Origin: Bacteroidota bacterium
GTDB taxonomy: Bacteria; Bacteroidota; Bacteroidia; Cytophagales; Cyclobacteriaceae
Assembly (NCBI GenBank): GCA_018266395.1
Contig: JAFEAM010000019.1
Location: forward strand, 1 to 64,000
Reading direction: 5' to 3'
DNA length: 64,000 nt
The notes below the pieces were generated by a model. The model saw only the letters and a list, made by a program, of their open reading frames with translations, was not told the origin of the DNA and made no database searches. Made by a program: the position numbers and the translations under genes. Shown here piece after piece: positions 1-9,751 of this stretch (position 1 is the stretch's first letter; every line of letters starts with the position of its first letter).

Positions 1-1
1 A

Positions 2-949
2 GATCGCTATGCTTCCGAGACCAAGTTCAGGGATGATGCCTTCATTCATACCCTGATGGGGATCATTTACGAGGCTGATCATGATTATAACAACGCATTT
101 ATAGCCTACCGCAAGGCGCTGGAAGTGTATGAAGATGAATACCGGAAACTCTTTGATTTGGGGCCTCCCGGGCAGCTTAAGGTTGATATTCTGCGAACGG
201 CTCATTTGAGCGGTATGGACGATGAAATGGAGAAATACAAGGAACAGTTCGGCATGGATGATTATAAGTACCAGGCCAACAATGCAGGTGAGTTGGTCTT
301 CTTCTGGCACAACGGACTTAGTCCGGTTAAAGTGGAATGGGGCGTCACATTTGTGGTGAGCAGGCAGGGCGGAGTTGTTTTCTTCAACAATGACCAATTG
401 GGTATGAGTTTCCCGTTTCAGATCAGTGGCTTGAATGAGAAGCAGGTACAGGGTTTAGCGAGTATGGGAGCAATGCGGGTGGCATTTCCGAAATATGTTG
501 AGCGGCCTCAATACTACACCAACGCGACTCTTTCATCCGACAGTCTGCAGTACCCGCTGATGCTTTTGGAGGATGTAAATAAAGTGGCGTTCAAATGTCT
601 CGAGGAGCGCATGGGGCTTGAGTTCAGCAAGGCACTGTTAAGGGTTGCAATAAAAAAGCTCGAAGAGTATGAAGTCCGCAAGCAGGATGCTACGGCTGGG
701 GCAGTTCTGAGCATTATCAATGCGATCACAGAGAAGGCGGACACCCGGAACTGGCAGACCCTTCCGCACAGCATCTTTTATGCCCGGGTCCCGCTCAAAG
801 TAGGTCTGAACAGGTTCACACTTGACGTTACCGATGTCCATGGGCGTGTTCAACACCATGAATTTACCTATGAGGGAAAGATGGGCGAGACCCGTTTTCA
901 TACCTTTACCAACCTGGAGAGCCTCTATCCCAGCTACGGATATAATTAA
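2..949 (+). CDS. COG3014-like TPR protein, C-terminal part
   Basis: The reading frame is open from the left edge of the window, so the N-terminus is missing; the first internal Met is at 56. The visible 315 residues begin with a tetratricopeptide-like helical stretch (AFIAYRKALEVYEDEY) and continue into a mostly beta region with the segment VFFWHNGLSPVK, which I associate with the COG3014 family of Bacteroidota envelope proteins. That assignment is from memory of the family and moderately sure. No function is established for the family. A barrel gene follows after 28 bp on the same strand, so the two are probably co-transcribed. Confidence 0.6.
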   Translation, partial: DRYASETKFRDDAFIHTLMGIIYEADHDYNNAFIAYRKALEVYEDEYRKLFDLGPPGQLKVDILRTAHLSGMDDEMEKYKEQFGMDDYKYQANNAGELVFFWHNGLSPVKVEWGVTFVVSRQGGVVFFNNDQLGMSFPFQISGLNEKQVQGLASMGAMRVAFPKYVERPQYYTNATLSSDSLQYPLMLLEDVNKVAFKCLEERMGLEFSKALLRVAIKKLEEYEVRKQDATAGAVLSIINAITEKADTRNWQTLPHSIFYARVPLKVGLNRFTLDVTDVHGRVQHHEFTYEGKMGETRFHTFTNLESLYPSYGYN

Positions 950-977
950 ACCGGGTTAAGTTTATAACTTTATAAGC

Positions 978-2042
978 TTGAATAGTCCCTTCTTGAGAAC
1001 CAGGGTTGCTTTTGAGTCCTATCGATACCTCCTGTGGGGCATGGTGGCATTGATGCTTTTATGGCCCCTTAAGGGTGCTGCCCAGGATGAAGAAGTGACG
1101 TTTCCGCTTGACAATTTCTACGCAAAAATCAAAAAGAGCCCGCGTTCCATATTCAGGAATTTCAGGTTCAGTTTCAGCACGGGATACGGCAATACTTTCT
1201 TATCACACCAGTTGGAAGGCTTCGGCGTTTATCAGCCTGCCGGTGGTGGGTACCCGGCCATTTTCCTTAATTCCGCGACACCCGGAACCATGTATTCCAA
1301 TTGGGTGAACAATATCGCCATCGACAAAAGGGCCATCAAACCTGGCAGCTTTTACGCCACCTCTGATACCACTAAACTGGGATTCAAAGGTAATGCGATG
1401 AACATTCCACTTCAGGTTTCATTGCATTACGAGTTCAAGGGCAAGTACAGGATAGGAGGCGGTTACAGCTACGAATACATGAGTATCGGTTCAATGCATC
1501 CGACCTATTATGGAAACAAAATATCTTCCTTTCAGATGCCGGCACCCTCAGGGTGGATGAGCAAGTACTATGCGATTTTCGGGGCTTCATTTTACCGCCT
1601 GGGCAATTACCTATTTACCGGCGATCTTCAGGTGGGAGGGTTTTCGCCGGGAGCGAATTTCAATCCGGCTGTGGTTACGCCCGGAATGTACTTCAATGTT
1701 GGGGTAACCATCGAGCGGGAGTTGTCGGAGTACCTGAGGCTGTTTGTTCGTCCATCCTATGATATCAAGAGTTACACACTTGCCTTGCCTGAGGGCGGCG
1801 TAAGCCTGACCCATCACATGAATGCGCTGTACGTGAACATTGGATTCTCCTATAGCATTCCTGAGTTGCCCAAGTGCAAAATACCCGGATGCAGGATCCA
1901 GATCAACCATGCGCATGGGGACCGGGAGTACCGAAGCAATGTGCATCCCATCTACAAAAAGCAGAACCCCCAGTACGGAGAAAATCATCCCAACCTGATC
2001 AAGTACAAGGGCAAAAACAAGCGCAAACTCAACCCTTACTGA
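978..2042 (+). CDS. Secreted outer-membrane beta-barrel-like protein
   Basis: 354 residues from a TTG start. The N-terminus has Arg residues, a hydrophobic stretch (YLLWGMVALMLLWPL) and a likely signal-peptidase site after GAAQ. The mature part is rich in alternating aromatic/polar strands with Gly (SFSTGYGNTFL, KYRIGGGYSYEYMSIG, YVNIGFSYSI), typical of small Bacteroidota outer-membrane barrels. An ATG at 1041 would leave a very short signal sequence without the basic n-region, so TTG at 978 is preferred but not certain. The C-terminus is a basic, Asn/Pro/Lys-rich tail. It lies 28 bp after the COG3014-like gene. Function unknown. Confidence 0.6.
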   Translation: MNSPFLRTRVAFESYRYLLWGMVALMLLWPLKGAAQDEEVTFPLDNFYAKIKKSPRSIFRNFRFSFSTGYGNTFLSHQLEGFGVYQPAGGGYPAIFLNSATPGTMYSNWVNNIAIDKRAIKPGSFYATSDTTKLGFKGNAMNIPLQVSLHYEFKGKYRIGGGYSYEYMSIGSMHPTYYGNKISSFQMPAPSGWMSKYYAIFGASFYRLGNYLFTGDLQVGGFSPGANFNPAVVTPGMYFNVGVTIERELSEYLRLFVRPSYDIKSYTLALPEGGVSLTHHMNALYVNIGFSYSIPELPKCKIPGCRIQINHAHGDREYRSNVHPIYKKQNPQYGENHPNLIKYKGKNKRKLNPY

Positions 2043-2125
2043 CCGCTCCCGAAAAGGCCACAAATCGCCCTGAATTCGCCCATTTTTACTACCCCAACGA
2101 TCATCTCCATTCGGTCAATTTTGTC

Positions 2126-2133
2126 TATCTTCG
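2126..2133 (+). promoter_or_regulatory. Possible -7 promoter element of gyrA
   Basis: TATCTTCG resembles the Bacteroidota -7 consensus TAnnTTTG with one mismatch and lies 39 bp before the gyrA GTG. No good -33 TTG is seen at the usual 19-21 bp spacing, so this is a weak call. Confidence 0.3.
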
Positions 2134-2171
2134 CGCGTTAAAAAATATTGACCAGAAACACCTAGTATCCC

Positions 2172-4676
2172 GTGGCAGAAGACACCAGCGGCCTCCCGGC
2201 CAGGCAGAATATTATCCCCATCAACATTGAAGACGAAATGCGGGGAGCTTACATCGACTACTCGATGTCAGTCATTGTTTCCCGTGCGCTCCCGGATGTG
2301 AGGGATGGACTAAAGCCCGTTCACCGCCGGGTGCTTTTCGGCATGCAGGAGCTGGGTGTCAACTACAACAAGCCTTACAAGAAGTCAGCAAGAATTGTGG
2401 GGGAAGTACTGGGTAAGTATCACCCCCACGGAGACGCATCCGTGTATGATACGATGGTCCGCATGGCCCAGGACTGGTCCCTCCGGTACACACTGGTTGA
2501 CGGGCAGGGAAACTTTGGCTCCATTGACGGAGACTCGCCTGCGGCAATGCGTTACACGGAGGCAAGGCTCCGCCGTATTGCAGAGGAAATGCTGGCGGAC
2601 ATCAACAAGGACACCGTTGATTTCCAGCCCAACTTTGACGACTCGCTTACAGAGCCGACAGTATTACCAGCCAAGATCCCCAATCTGCTGGTCAACGGAT
2701 CTTCAGGCATCGCCGTGGGAATGGCGACCAATATGGCTCCCCACAACCTTACCGAGATTGTGGACGGCACCATTGCGTACATAGACAACCGGGAGATCAC
2801 CATTCCTGAATTGATGAAGCTTGTAACAGCCCCGGATTTTCCGACTGGTGGTATCATATACGGCATCTCTGGTGTGCAGGAATCCTATCTCACAGGCAAA
2901 GGCAGAATCGTTGTCAGGGCCAAGGCTGAGATTGTGACCAATGCACATGGCAAGGATCAGATCATCGTGACTGAGATTCCATACCAGGTGAACAAGGCGC
3001 TGATGATTGAGAAGACTGCCGCACTCATCAACGAGAAAAAGATTGAAGGCATTACCGATATCAGGGACGAGTCGGACCGCGATGGATTCCGGGTAGTCTA
3101 TGATCTGAAAAAGGATGCCATTCCCAACATAGTACTCAACAACCTCTTCAAGCAGACCCAGCTGCAATCTTCCTTCGGCGTGAACAACGTGGCATTGGTT
3201 AAAGGACGGCCGCAGACACTGAACCTGAAGGAACTGATTGCTCATTTTGTTGATCACCGCCATGAGGTTGTTATCAGGAGGGCAAAGTTTGACCTCGCGG
3301 AAGCAGAGAAAAGGGCCCACATCCTTGAGGGGTATCTCATAGCACTGGATCATCTGGACGAAGTGATCAAGTTGATCCGGAATTCAAAGGATCCGGAAGT
3401 GGCGAAAGTGGGGTTGATGGAAACCTTCCAGCTGTCAGAAATTCAGGCCAAGGCCATCCTCGACATGCGTCTGCAGCGCCTGACTGGGCTGGAGCGTGAG
3501 AAGATTCAAAATGAGTACAAGGAGGTCAAGGCACTCATTGCGCACCTGCAGGAAGTATTGGGCAGCGAGAAAATGCGGATGGATATCATCAAGACCGAGC
3601 TGCTGGAGATGAAGGAACGTTACGGTGACGACCGCCGCACACTGGTGGTGGCCTCCGAAGATGATATAACCGTTGAAGACATGATCCCTAACGAAGAGAT
3701 GGTTATCACCATTTCCAACCAGGGATATATCAAGCGCACTTCACTTTCAGAATACCGCACCCAGGGAAGGGGTGGACTGGGTTCAAAGGGTGTGGCGACC
3801 AAGGAAGATGATTTTACAGAGCACCTGTTTATTGCTCATGCCCACAATTACCTGCTCATCTTTACAGCACAGGGCAAAGTCTTCTGGAAGAAGGCGTACG
3901 AAATACCGGAAGGCACAAAGACCTCCAAAGGCAGGGCCATCCAGAATCTTTTGAACATTGAGTCCGGTGATGCTGTAAGGTCCGTAATCAATGTGAAGAG
4001 CATTGAGGACCAGGAATACATCAATCAGAATTTTGTAATTCTGTGCACTGAACATGGTACCATCAAGAAGACTTCACTGGAAGCGTATTCAAGGCCCAGG
4101 GCCAACGGCATAACGGCTATTACCGTGCATGAAGGTGACCGTTTGCTGGAGGCGGCCCTGACCAATGGAAAGAATCATATCGTGATCGCCAAACGGGACG
4201 GTAAGGCGGTCCACTTCAGTGAATCTGATGTCAGGCCAATGGGCCGGACCGCCGCAGGCGTAAGAGGCGTAACCCTGGAGGGCAAGGACGACCGGGTGGT
4301 TGGGATGGTCTGTATCACCCACGAAGGTGCTAACTTGCTGGTGGTTTCCGAGAAAGGGTATGGCAAACGATCGTCCATTGAAGACTACAGGATCACCAGG
4401 AGAGGCGGAAAGGGCGTCAAAACCATCAATATCACCGATAAAACTGGCAAGCTTGTTGCAATCAAGGAAGTGGGCGATACCGATGAGCTGATGATCATCA
4501 ACCGTTCGGGATTGAGTATCCGCATTAAGGTTGAGGAACTTCGTGTGATGGGAAGGGCCACACAAGGAGTCCGGCTGATACGGCTCAACGAGGATGACGC
4601 CATTTCATCGGTAGAGAAGATCCAGAAAATTGAGGAGATAGAAGATGGTAACGACAACGAGAAAGACTTAAACTAA
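2172..4676 (+). CDS. gyrA: DNA gyrase subunit A
   Basis: 834 residues from a GTG start, a normal length. GyrA is the DNA-cleaving subunit of the A2B2 enzyme that introduces negative supercoils. Visible are the winged-helix cleavage core ([14 protein letters not shown], residues 45-58), the catalytic tyrosine in [11 protein letters not shown] (Tyr128), the dimer coiled coil near 370-490 and a C-terminal beta-pinwheel from about 515 that contains a GyrA-box-like QGRGGLG. The C-terminus is acidic ([14 protein letters not shown]). In the quinolone-determining segment the sequence is [10 protein letters not shown]: Ala89 stands at the position of E. coli Ser83, while Asp93 (E. coli Asp87) is kept. 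The pinwheel and GyrA box argue against ParC. Confidence 0.97.
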   Translation: MAEDTSGLPARQNIIPINIEDEMRGAYIDYSMSVIVSRALPDVRDGLKPVHRRVLFGMQELGVNYNKPYKKSARIVGEVLGKYHPHGDASVYDTMVRMAQDWSLRYTLVDGQGNFGSIDGDSPAAMRYTEARLRRIAEEMLADINKDTVDFQPNFDDSLTEPTVLPAKIPNLLVNGSSGIAVGMATNMAPHNLTEIVDGTIAYIDNREITIPELMKLVTAPDFPTGGIIYGISGVQESYLTGKGRIVVRAKAEIVTNAHGKDQIIVTEIPYQVNKALMIEKTAALINEKKIEGITDIRDESDRDGFRVVYDLKKDAIPNIVLNNLFKQTQLQSSFGVNNVALVKGRPQTLNLKELIAHFVDHRHEVVIRRAKFDLAEAEKRAHILEGYLIALDHLDEVIKLIRNSKDPEVAKVGLMETFQLSEIQAKAILDMRLQRLTGLEREKIQNEYKEVKALIAHLQEVLGSEKMRMDIIKTELLEMKERYGDDRRTLVVASEDDITVEDMIPNEEMVITISNQGYIKRTSLSEYRTQGRGGLGSKGVATKEDDFTEHLFIAHAHNYLLIFTAQGKVFWKKAYEIPEGTKTSKGRAIQNLLNIESGDAVRSVINVKSIEDQEYINQNFVILCTEHGTIKKTSLEAYSRPRANGITAITVHEGDRLLEAALTNGKNHIVIAKRDGKAVHFSESDVRPMGRTAAGVRGVTLEGKDDRVVGMVCITHEGANLLVVSEKGYGKRSSIEDYRITRRGGKGVKTINITDKTGKLVAIKEVGDTDELMIINRSGLSIRIKVEELRVMGRATQGVRLIRLNEDDAISSVEKIQKIEEIEDGNDNEKDLN

Positions 4677-4706
4677 ACTTGAACTATAAACCAATCTGAA
4701 TTGAAA

Positions 4707-5921
4707 ATGAAAAAGCTAGTAGTTATGCTGGTGGGTTTGATGCCGGCCCTCGTATGGGGTCAGGTCAAGCCGAACGTCAATAAGGCTGAGCAGGCCTGGC
4801 GTGCCGGGAAGTTGGATGAAGCGAAAGCAATTATCGATGCCACAACCACCAGCCAGGAATATTTGGTGGACAAGAAAGGACAGCCTACCAAAAATGCTGC
4901 CAAATCATGGTATTTGAAGGGCATTATTTACTGTGCGATCGACACTACGAAGAACGAAAAGTGGAAGAGCCTCGAGGCCGACCCCTGGCCAATTGCCAAG
5001 GAGGCATTCGAAAAATGTCAGGAGATCGACAAGGGCAAAACGGCCAGCTTCCTGACAGAACCCGGTTCGTTCCTGCCTATCCTTACCACTTCGGCTTCAG
5101 CCAATCTTGCCAATGCATACTACAATAAGGCTGCAACTGAATATCAGGACAAGAAGGATTACAAGAAAGCCTACGAATATGTGAAGGCGGTGTCTTACCT
5201 CGTTCCTGAAGACACAGCCGTTCTTTTGAATGTGGGAGTATATTTTGCGCCTGCTGCGGGAGCTAATCAGGAAGCCATTGAATACATCAATAAATACATA
5301 GCAAAAGGTGGCAAATCTACGGAGGCTTACATTCAGATGTTCGCAATCTATCGTGACAAGCTGAAGGACTTCGACAAGGCACTTGCAACTGCTCAGGATG
5401 CGGTGAAGAAATTTCCCAATAACCCTGACTTTCCCAAGTATGAGTTGGATATGTATATCAAGATGAACCGCCTCCCGGATGCAAAAGTCGCCATGGAAAA
5501 GCAGGTGAAAGCCAATCCGGCCGACAAGGAGTCGCGGTACTTCCTGGGTGTGATCAACTCTGAACTCAATGATCATGACGCCGCCCGCAAATGCTATGAA
5601 GAGGCCATAAACGTCGACCCTAAATATTATGAACCCCGTTATGCGCTCGCTGAATTGGTCTACCTCGACGCCAAGAAGGTTAAGGCGGAAATGAACCAGT
5701 TGGGCATAACGGCAGAAGACAAGAAGAAGAGATTTGAACTGGATAAAGTCTATGTCGACAAACTGAAAATTGCGCTGCCCTACTGGGAACAATGCGAGAA
5801 AATGAACCCTGATGACGCAAAGGTGCTTGACACTTTGCTGGGTATGTACACCGACCTGGATAACCAGGCCCAGGTTAACCGTGTAAGCAAGCACATGAAG
5901 GCATTGGGCCTGCTGGACTAA
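4707..5921 (+). CDS. Secreted tetratricopeptide-repeat protein
   Basis: 404 residues, starting at ATG 4707 in preference to an in-frame TTG six bases earlier. The signal peptide MKKLVVMLVGLMPALVWGQ is clear. The rest is helical with TPR-type pairs: NKAEQAWRAGKLDEAKAIID near the start, a central block around AYNKAATEYQDKKDYKKAYEY, and DKESRYFLGVINSELNDHDAARKCYEEAINVDPKYYEPRYALAE towards the end. It starts 30 bp after gyrA and is followed by a strong hairpin terminator, so it may share a transcript with gyrA. Such proteins usually act as periplasmic scaffolds; its partner is unknown. Confidence 0.75.
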   Translation: MKKLVVMLVGLMPALVWGQVKPNVNKAEQAWRAGKLDEAKAIIDATTTSQEYLVDKKGQPTKNAAKSWYLKGIIYCAIDTTKNEKWKSLEADPWPIAKEAFEKCQEIDKGKTASFLTEPGSFLPILTTSASANLANAYYNKAATEYQDKKDYKKAYEYVKAVSYLVPEDTAVLLNVGVYFAPAAGANQEAIEYINKYIAKGGKSTEAYIQMFAIYRDKLKDFDKALATAQDAVKKFPNNPDFPKYELDMYIKMNRLPDAKVAMEKQVKANPADKESRYFLGVINSELNDHDAARKCYEEAINVDPKYYEPRYALAELVYLDAKKVKAEMNQLGITAEDKKKRFELDKVYVDKLKIALPYWEQCEKMNPDDAKVLDTLLGMYTDLDNQAQVNRVSKHMKALGLLD

Positions 5922-5943
5922 CCGTCTGAAGCCTTAACTTGAG

Positions 5944-5974
5944 GGCCGGTAGCATTGCGCTGCCGGCCTTTTTT
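5944..5974 (+). terminator. Rho-independent terminator after the TPR gene
   Basis: A 10-bp stem, GGCCGGTAGC pairing with GCTGCCGGCC (one G-T wobble), closes a 5-nt loop and runs straight into six T residues. It begins 22 bp after the TPR stop and ends 7 bp before the reductase ATG, separating the gyrA unit from the next genes. Confidence 0.85.
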
Positions 5975-5981
5975 GTTTTGC

Positions 5982-7055
5982 ATGCTACCTTTTGATCCTC
6001 CTTCTGCACACAATTCAATCTACCATGCGGTGAGAATCGAGCAGGTCGTCCGGGAATCAAAGGATGCATCCACTTTCATTTTACAACCTGTTCAAAAAGC
6101 GATTGATTATCTCCCGGGGCAGTTCCTGACGTTTGTCTTCGGGCAGAATGGCGTTGAATACCGTAGGAGCTATTCCATATCCTCATCGCAGGAAGCCGGC
6201 GAGCCAATGGCTGTAACTATCAAGAGGGTGCCCAATGGCATATTTTCGAGAGCCCTGCTTGACCATGCTGAAGCCGGGGATATCCTCACCATAGTAGGAG
6301 GGGCCACTGGCTTCTTTACCCTGGAGCAAGATCTCTCTCACGTTGAACAAATTTTCTTCCTGGCGGCAGGCAGCGGAATTACGCCAGTTTATCCGATTAT
6401 CCAACGCCTGCTTCACCGTTACCCGGAAGTTCACCCCGTTCTGATTTATAGCAATCGCGCCCGGAGTTCAGCCATCTTTCGCGATAAACTTCATCAGCTT
6501 GAGAAGGATGGAAGGATGAAGATCGAATGGTTGTTCAGCGATAGCCGTGATCTGAGACGCGCCCGTCTTGGCAAGACACTCCTGCAGGAACTGTTATCTG
6601 TTCACCTCAGATCTCCCATAGATAAGGTCCGATTCTATTTATGTGGCCCGTTTGACTACATGCGGATGGCCACCATTGTGCTGCAGAATGCCGGGGCGAA
6701 TGCGGCACAAATTCACAGGGAGATTTTTGCGCCCTTGCCACAGGTGGTGAAAGAAGTTCCTCCGGATAAGTCAGTCCACCAGGTAACCATTCTCACGAAA
6801 GATCGGCATCATACTTTCACTTCGGCTTATCCTGATTCTATCTTATCCGCAGCAAAGAAACTGGGAATAGTTTTGCCTTACAGTTGCGAGGCAGGACGAT
6901 GCGGCAGTTGTGTTGCGCAATGTGTTTCAGGAAAAGTCTGGATGCGGTACAATGAAGTGCTCACGGACAACGAGATTGCCAGAGGCAGGGTGCTGGTCTG
7001 CCAGTCATTCCCAGTTGGTGGTGATGTGGAACTTACGATGGTCGAGTCTTCATGA
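5982..7055 (+). CDS. Flavin/2Fe-2S ferredoxin reductase (PaaE/oxygenase-reductase type)
   Basis: 357 residues from ATG 5982; the longer frame would start inside the upstream terminator. Domains in order: FAD-binding barrel (RSYSISSS, about 60-67), NAD(P)-binding domain (AAGSGITPVYPIIQ near 130; FYLCGPFDYM near 220) and a C-terminal plant-type 2Fe-2S ferredoxin domain with the cluster motif CEAGRCGSC and a fourth Cys in LVCQS. Such proteins pass electrons from NAD(P)H through FAD and the iron-sulfur cluster to an oxygenase, as in PaaE, GbcB or CntB. No oxygenase component is visible in the window, so the partner is unknown. It ends 39 bp before the permease of the next operon and could be read together with it. 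Confidence 0.85.
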   Translation: MLPFDPPSAHNSIYHAVRIEQVVRESKDASTFILQPVQKAIDYLPGQFLTFVFGQNGVEYRRSYSISSSQEAGEPMAVTIKRVPNGIFSRALLDHAEAGDILTIVGGATGFFTLEQDLSHVEQIFFLAAGSGITPVYPIIQRLLHRYPEVHPVLIYSNRARSSAIFRDKLHQLEKDGRMKIEWLFSDSRDLRRARLGKTLLQELLSVHLRSPIDKVRFYLCGPFDYMRMATIVLQNAGANAAQIHREIFAPLPQVVKEVPPDKSVHQVTILTKDRHHTFTSAYPDSILSAAKKLGIVLPYSCEAGRCGSCVAQCVSGKVWMRYNEVLTDNEIARGRVLVCQSFPVGGDVELTMVESS

Positions 7056-7064
7056 ATTGTATTG

Positions 7065-7082
7065 ACAGGACGGCAATCCTGT
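7065..7082. promoter_or_regulatory. Inverted repeat upstream of the permease operon
   Basis: ACAGGA, six bases, TCCTGT form a perfect 6-bp inverted repeat in the 39-bp gap before the permease start at 7095. It could be a regulator site or a short RNA hairpin in the leader; nothing else supports either reading. Confidence 0.2.
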
Positions 7083-7094
7083 TAACAAGAACTT

Positions 7095-8396
7095 ATGGCT
7101 GAACTTCGTCGCATACTTACTCCACTTATGGTCTGGGGACTGGGTGTCGGGTACGTCATTTCCGGCAATTATTTTGGTTGGAACCTGGGACTGGCTGCAG
7201 GTGGAACAGGAGGATTGGCCATCGCTACCCTGGGGGCGGTAGTGCTGTATGTTACTTTTACCTACAGCTACGCAGAATTGGCCTGCGCCATTCCAAAAGC
7301 GGGTGGAGCATTTGACTATGCATACAGGGCATGGGGACCTGACTTTGGCTTCGTAACCGGCATGGCCCAAAATGTTGAATTTGTATTTGCCCCGCCAGCC
7401 ATTGCATTTGGAATCGGATCATACATTGGGTTGTTTTTTCCGTGGATAAACCCTCTCGTGGGTTCCATTGCCGTATATGCTCTTTTTACTGGCCTCAACT
7501 TGCTGGGCATTAAGGTCGCTGCTTCATTTGAGCTCATCGTAACAGTCATAGCCGTAACAGGCCTGCTGCTATTTGCATGGTTCCTGCTTCCGGAAGTGCA
7601 GTGGACAAACCTGACTTCTCACGCATGGCCTCAGGGTTATGGTGGCATCGTTGCGGCAATTCCCTATGCAGCCTGGTTTTTTCTTGGAATTGAAGGTGTC
7701 GCCAACCTCGCTGAGGAGACTGTCAATCCCAATCGCACCATGTCGGTTGGATTTCTTGCGGCACTGTTCACGCTCATCTGTGTCTGCGCACTTACATTCA
7801 TATCAGCCGTTGGCGTTGGCGGCTGGGAGGCAGTGGTGCTACAACCGGACGGCACTACTTCTGACGCACCTTTGCCTATGGCGGTAAGCAAAGTGATGGG
7901 GGATGGCCATCGACTGTATTATGTGATGGCCGCAGTTGGAGTCGTTGGACTGGTAGCTTCGCTCAACGGGTTGGTTCTTGCTGCGGGCAGATCCACGCTT
8001 GAATTCGGTAAACTGACTGCACCCTATTCTGTATTCAGCAAGATAGGGGCCAGATCTCAGGCGCCTACCGGTGCGCTGATCGCCAATTTTTTTGTCGGTC
8101 TGCTGGCATTGCTTACAGGCAAAACCGGTGAGATCATCACGCTGTCGGTATTGGGTGCACTTTCGTTGTATTCCCTTTCCATGTTGGCCATGATGAGGCT
8201 GAGATGGAAGGAGCCTGAGTTACACCGGCCATTTCTGACACCGGTCTTCCCGGTTTTTCCGATTATCGCATTCGTGATGGCAGTGATGGCCTGGATTGCT
8301 TTGGCGTGGTATCATCCCATTCTTTGTTTGATCTATTGCCTGATAATCGCCGGTTGCTTTGGTATATTTAAACTCCGAACCTTGCGCCACTCATGA
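7095..8396 (+). CDS. APC-family permease, ethanolamine-permease type
   Basis: 433 residues with about 12 hydrophobic segments. The start (WGLGVGYVISGNYFGWNLGLAAGG), the early AIPKAGGAFDYAYRAWGP and the central AIPYAAWFFLGIEGVANLAEE match my memory of the ethanolamine permease branch (Eat) of the amino acid-polyamine-organocation superfamily. It should import a small amine by cation symport across the inner membrane. It is the first gene of a six-gene operon and its stop overlaps the next start (ATGA), so uptake is tied to the gamma-glutamyl ligase that follows. Another small amine, such as an amino alcohol or isopropylamine, cannot be excluded. Confidence 0.85.
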   Translation: MAELRRILTPLMVWGLGVGYVISGNYFGWNLGLAAGGTGGLAIATLGAVVLYVTFTYSYAELACAIPKAGGAFDYAYRAWGPDFGFVTGMAQNVEFVFAPPAIAFGIGSYIGLFFPWINPLVGSIAVYALFTGLNLLGIKVAASFELIVTVIAVTGLLLFAWFLLPEVQWTNLTSHAWPQGYGGIVAAIPYAAWFFLGIEGVANLAEETVNPNRTMSVGFLAALFTLICVCALTFISAVGVGGWEAVVLQPDGTTSDAPLPMAVSKVMGDGHRLYYVMAAVGVVGLVASLNGLVLAAGRSTLEFGKLTAPYSVFSKIGARSQAPTGALIANFFVGLLALLTGKTGEIITLSVLGALSLYSLSMLAMMRLRWKEPELHRPFLTPVFPVFPIIAFVMAVMAWIALAWYHPILCLIYCLIIAGCFGIFKLRTLRHS

Positions 8397-9751
8397 CCAC
8401 ACGTGCCATTGTTGATTATGTAAAAGCTCATCCTGCCGGCCGGGTAAAAATCGCCTACGCCGATATTGACGGCATCCTGCGCGGCAAATACATTTCGACC
8501 GAGAAGTTTCTCCAGGCAGCCGACGGCGGCACAAGTTTCTGCGATGTGATCTACGGGTGGGATGCCAATGACGTGGCCTACGACAATGGAAAGTACACCG
8601 GATGGCATACAGGTTATCCCGATGCACCTGCCAGAATCGACCTCCAGACATTCCGTAAGATCCCATGGGAGGGAGACCTTCCGTTTTTCCTGGGAGAACT
8701 GGTTGACGAGAAGGGTCGGCCTGCTGATGTATGTCCCAGGCAGCTTATGAAGAAAATCCGTGACCAGGCGACTAAGATGGGGTTCACAAGTGTGCTATCT
8801 CAGGAGTTCGAATGGTTCAACTTCAAGGAGACACCTCAATCAGCCAGGGATAAGAACTACAGGGCAATGCAACCCTTGTCGCCAGGGATGTTCGGGTATT
8901 CTGTCCTCAGGAGCACACTCAATAATCCTTTCTTTGAAGATCTGTTCTCGCAGCTCAATAAATTCGGCGTTACGATTGAGGGTTTGCACACGGAGACGGG
9001 ACCCGGCGTACTTGAAGCCGCGATACGCTACGCCGAGGCTCTTGAGGCAGCTGATCGCGCATTGCTGTTCAAAACCGGTGTCAAAGAGATTGGCTACAGG
9101 CATGGCATCCTTCCGACCTTCATGGCGAAAATCAGCGAGGACCTTCCGGGTTGTGGCGGACATGTGCATCAAAGTCTCTGGGATAAATCAGAGAAGAAGA
9201 ACCTCTTCTACGATCCCAAAGATCACGGCCTCATGAGCGAACTGATGAAGCAATATATCGCAGGACAACTTCACTGCCTTCCGCACATTTTGCCGCTGTT
9301 CGCGCCCACGGTAAACAGTTATAAAAGACTGGTGGAAGGTGCATGGGCGCCGACGACGCTCACCTGGGCTGTGGACAACCGGACCGTTGCCTTGCGCGTG
9401 CTGAATAACAGTCCAAAGTCCTGCAGGCTGGAGACCAGGGTGATTGGTTCAGATGTGAATCCTTACCTCGCAATGGCTGGCGCACTCGCGTCCGGTCTTT
9501 ATGGCGTGAAGAAGAAACTTAAACTCAGGCAGCCTGCTACCGCGGGTAATGGATATCTGGATTTTACCCACGGCAAGCTCCCCACCACATTAGAGGAAGC
9601 CACACGGCTGATGAAGAATTCTGATGTTGCGAGAGAGCTGCTGGGAGAGGGATTTGTAGATCACTTTGTGAGAACCCGTGAATGGGAATGGCGACAGCAC
9701 CTGAAGGCAGTGACAGACTGGGAGTATCGCCGGTATTTTGAAATCATATGA
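8393..9751 (+). CDS. Glutamine-synthetase-like gamma-glutamyl-amine ligase
   Basis: 452 residues of the glutamine synthetase fold. Visible GS signatures are SQEFEWF (metal-binding Glu), HTETGPGVLEAAI (second metal/glutamate segment), GGHVHQSLW (ATP/glutamate His) and NSYKRLVEGAWAPT...DNRTVALRV followed by ETRVIGSDVNPYLAMA. GPGVLEAA differs from the GPGQxE of true glutamine synthetases, which fits the PuuA/IpuC/GlnA4-like enzymes that join glutamate to an organic amine with ATP. It overlaps the permease and the alcohol dehydrogenase by ATGA junctions. By context the substrate is probably ethanolamine, giving gamma-glutamylethanolamide. The substrate is inferred; the enzyme class is well supported. 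Confidence 0.85.
   Translation: MTTRAIVDYVKAHPAGRVKIAYADIDGILRGKYISTEKFLQAADGGTSFCDVIYGWDANDVAYDNGKYTGWHTGYPDAPARIDLQTFRKIPWEGDLPFFLGELVDEKGRPADVCPRQLMKKIRDQATKMGFTSVLSQEFEWFNFKETPQSARDKNYRAMQPLSPGMFGYSVLRSTLNNPFFEDLFSQLNKFGVTIEGLHTETGPGVLEAAIRYAEALEAADRALLFKTGVKEIGYRHGILPTFMAKISEDLPGCGGHVHQSLWDKSEKKNLFYDPKDHGLMSELMKQYIAGQLHCLPHILPLFAPTVNSYKRLVEGAWAPTTLTWAVDNRTVALRVLNNSPKSCRLETRVIGSDVNPYLAMAGALASGLYGVKKKLKLRQPATAGNGYLDFTHGKLPTTLEEATRLMKNSDVARELLGEGFVDHFVRTREWEWRQHLKAVTDWEYRRYFEII

Noticed and set aside
2703..3353. Long antisense ORF within gyrA
   Set aside because: Shadow of a strongly coding strand; no start context or protein features.
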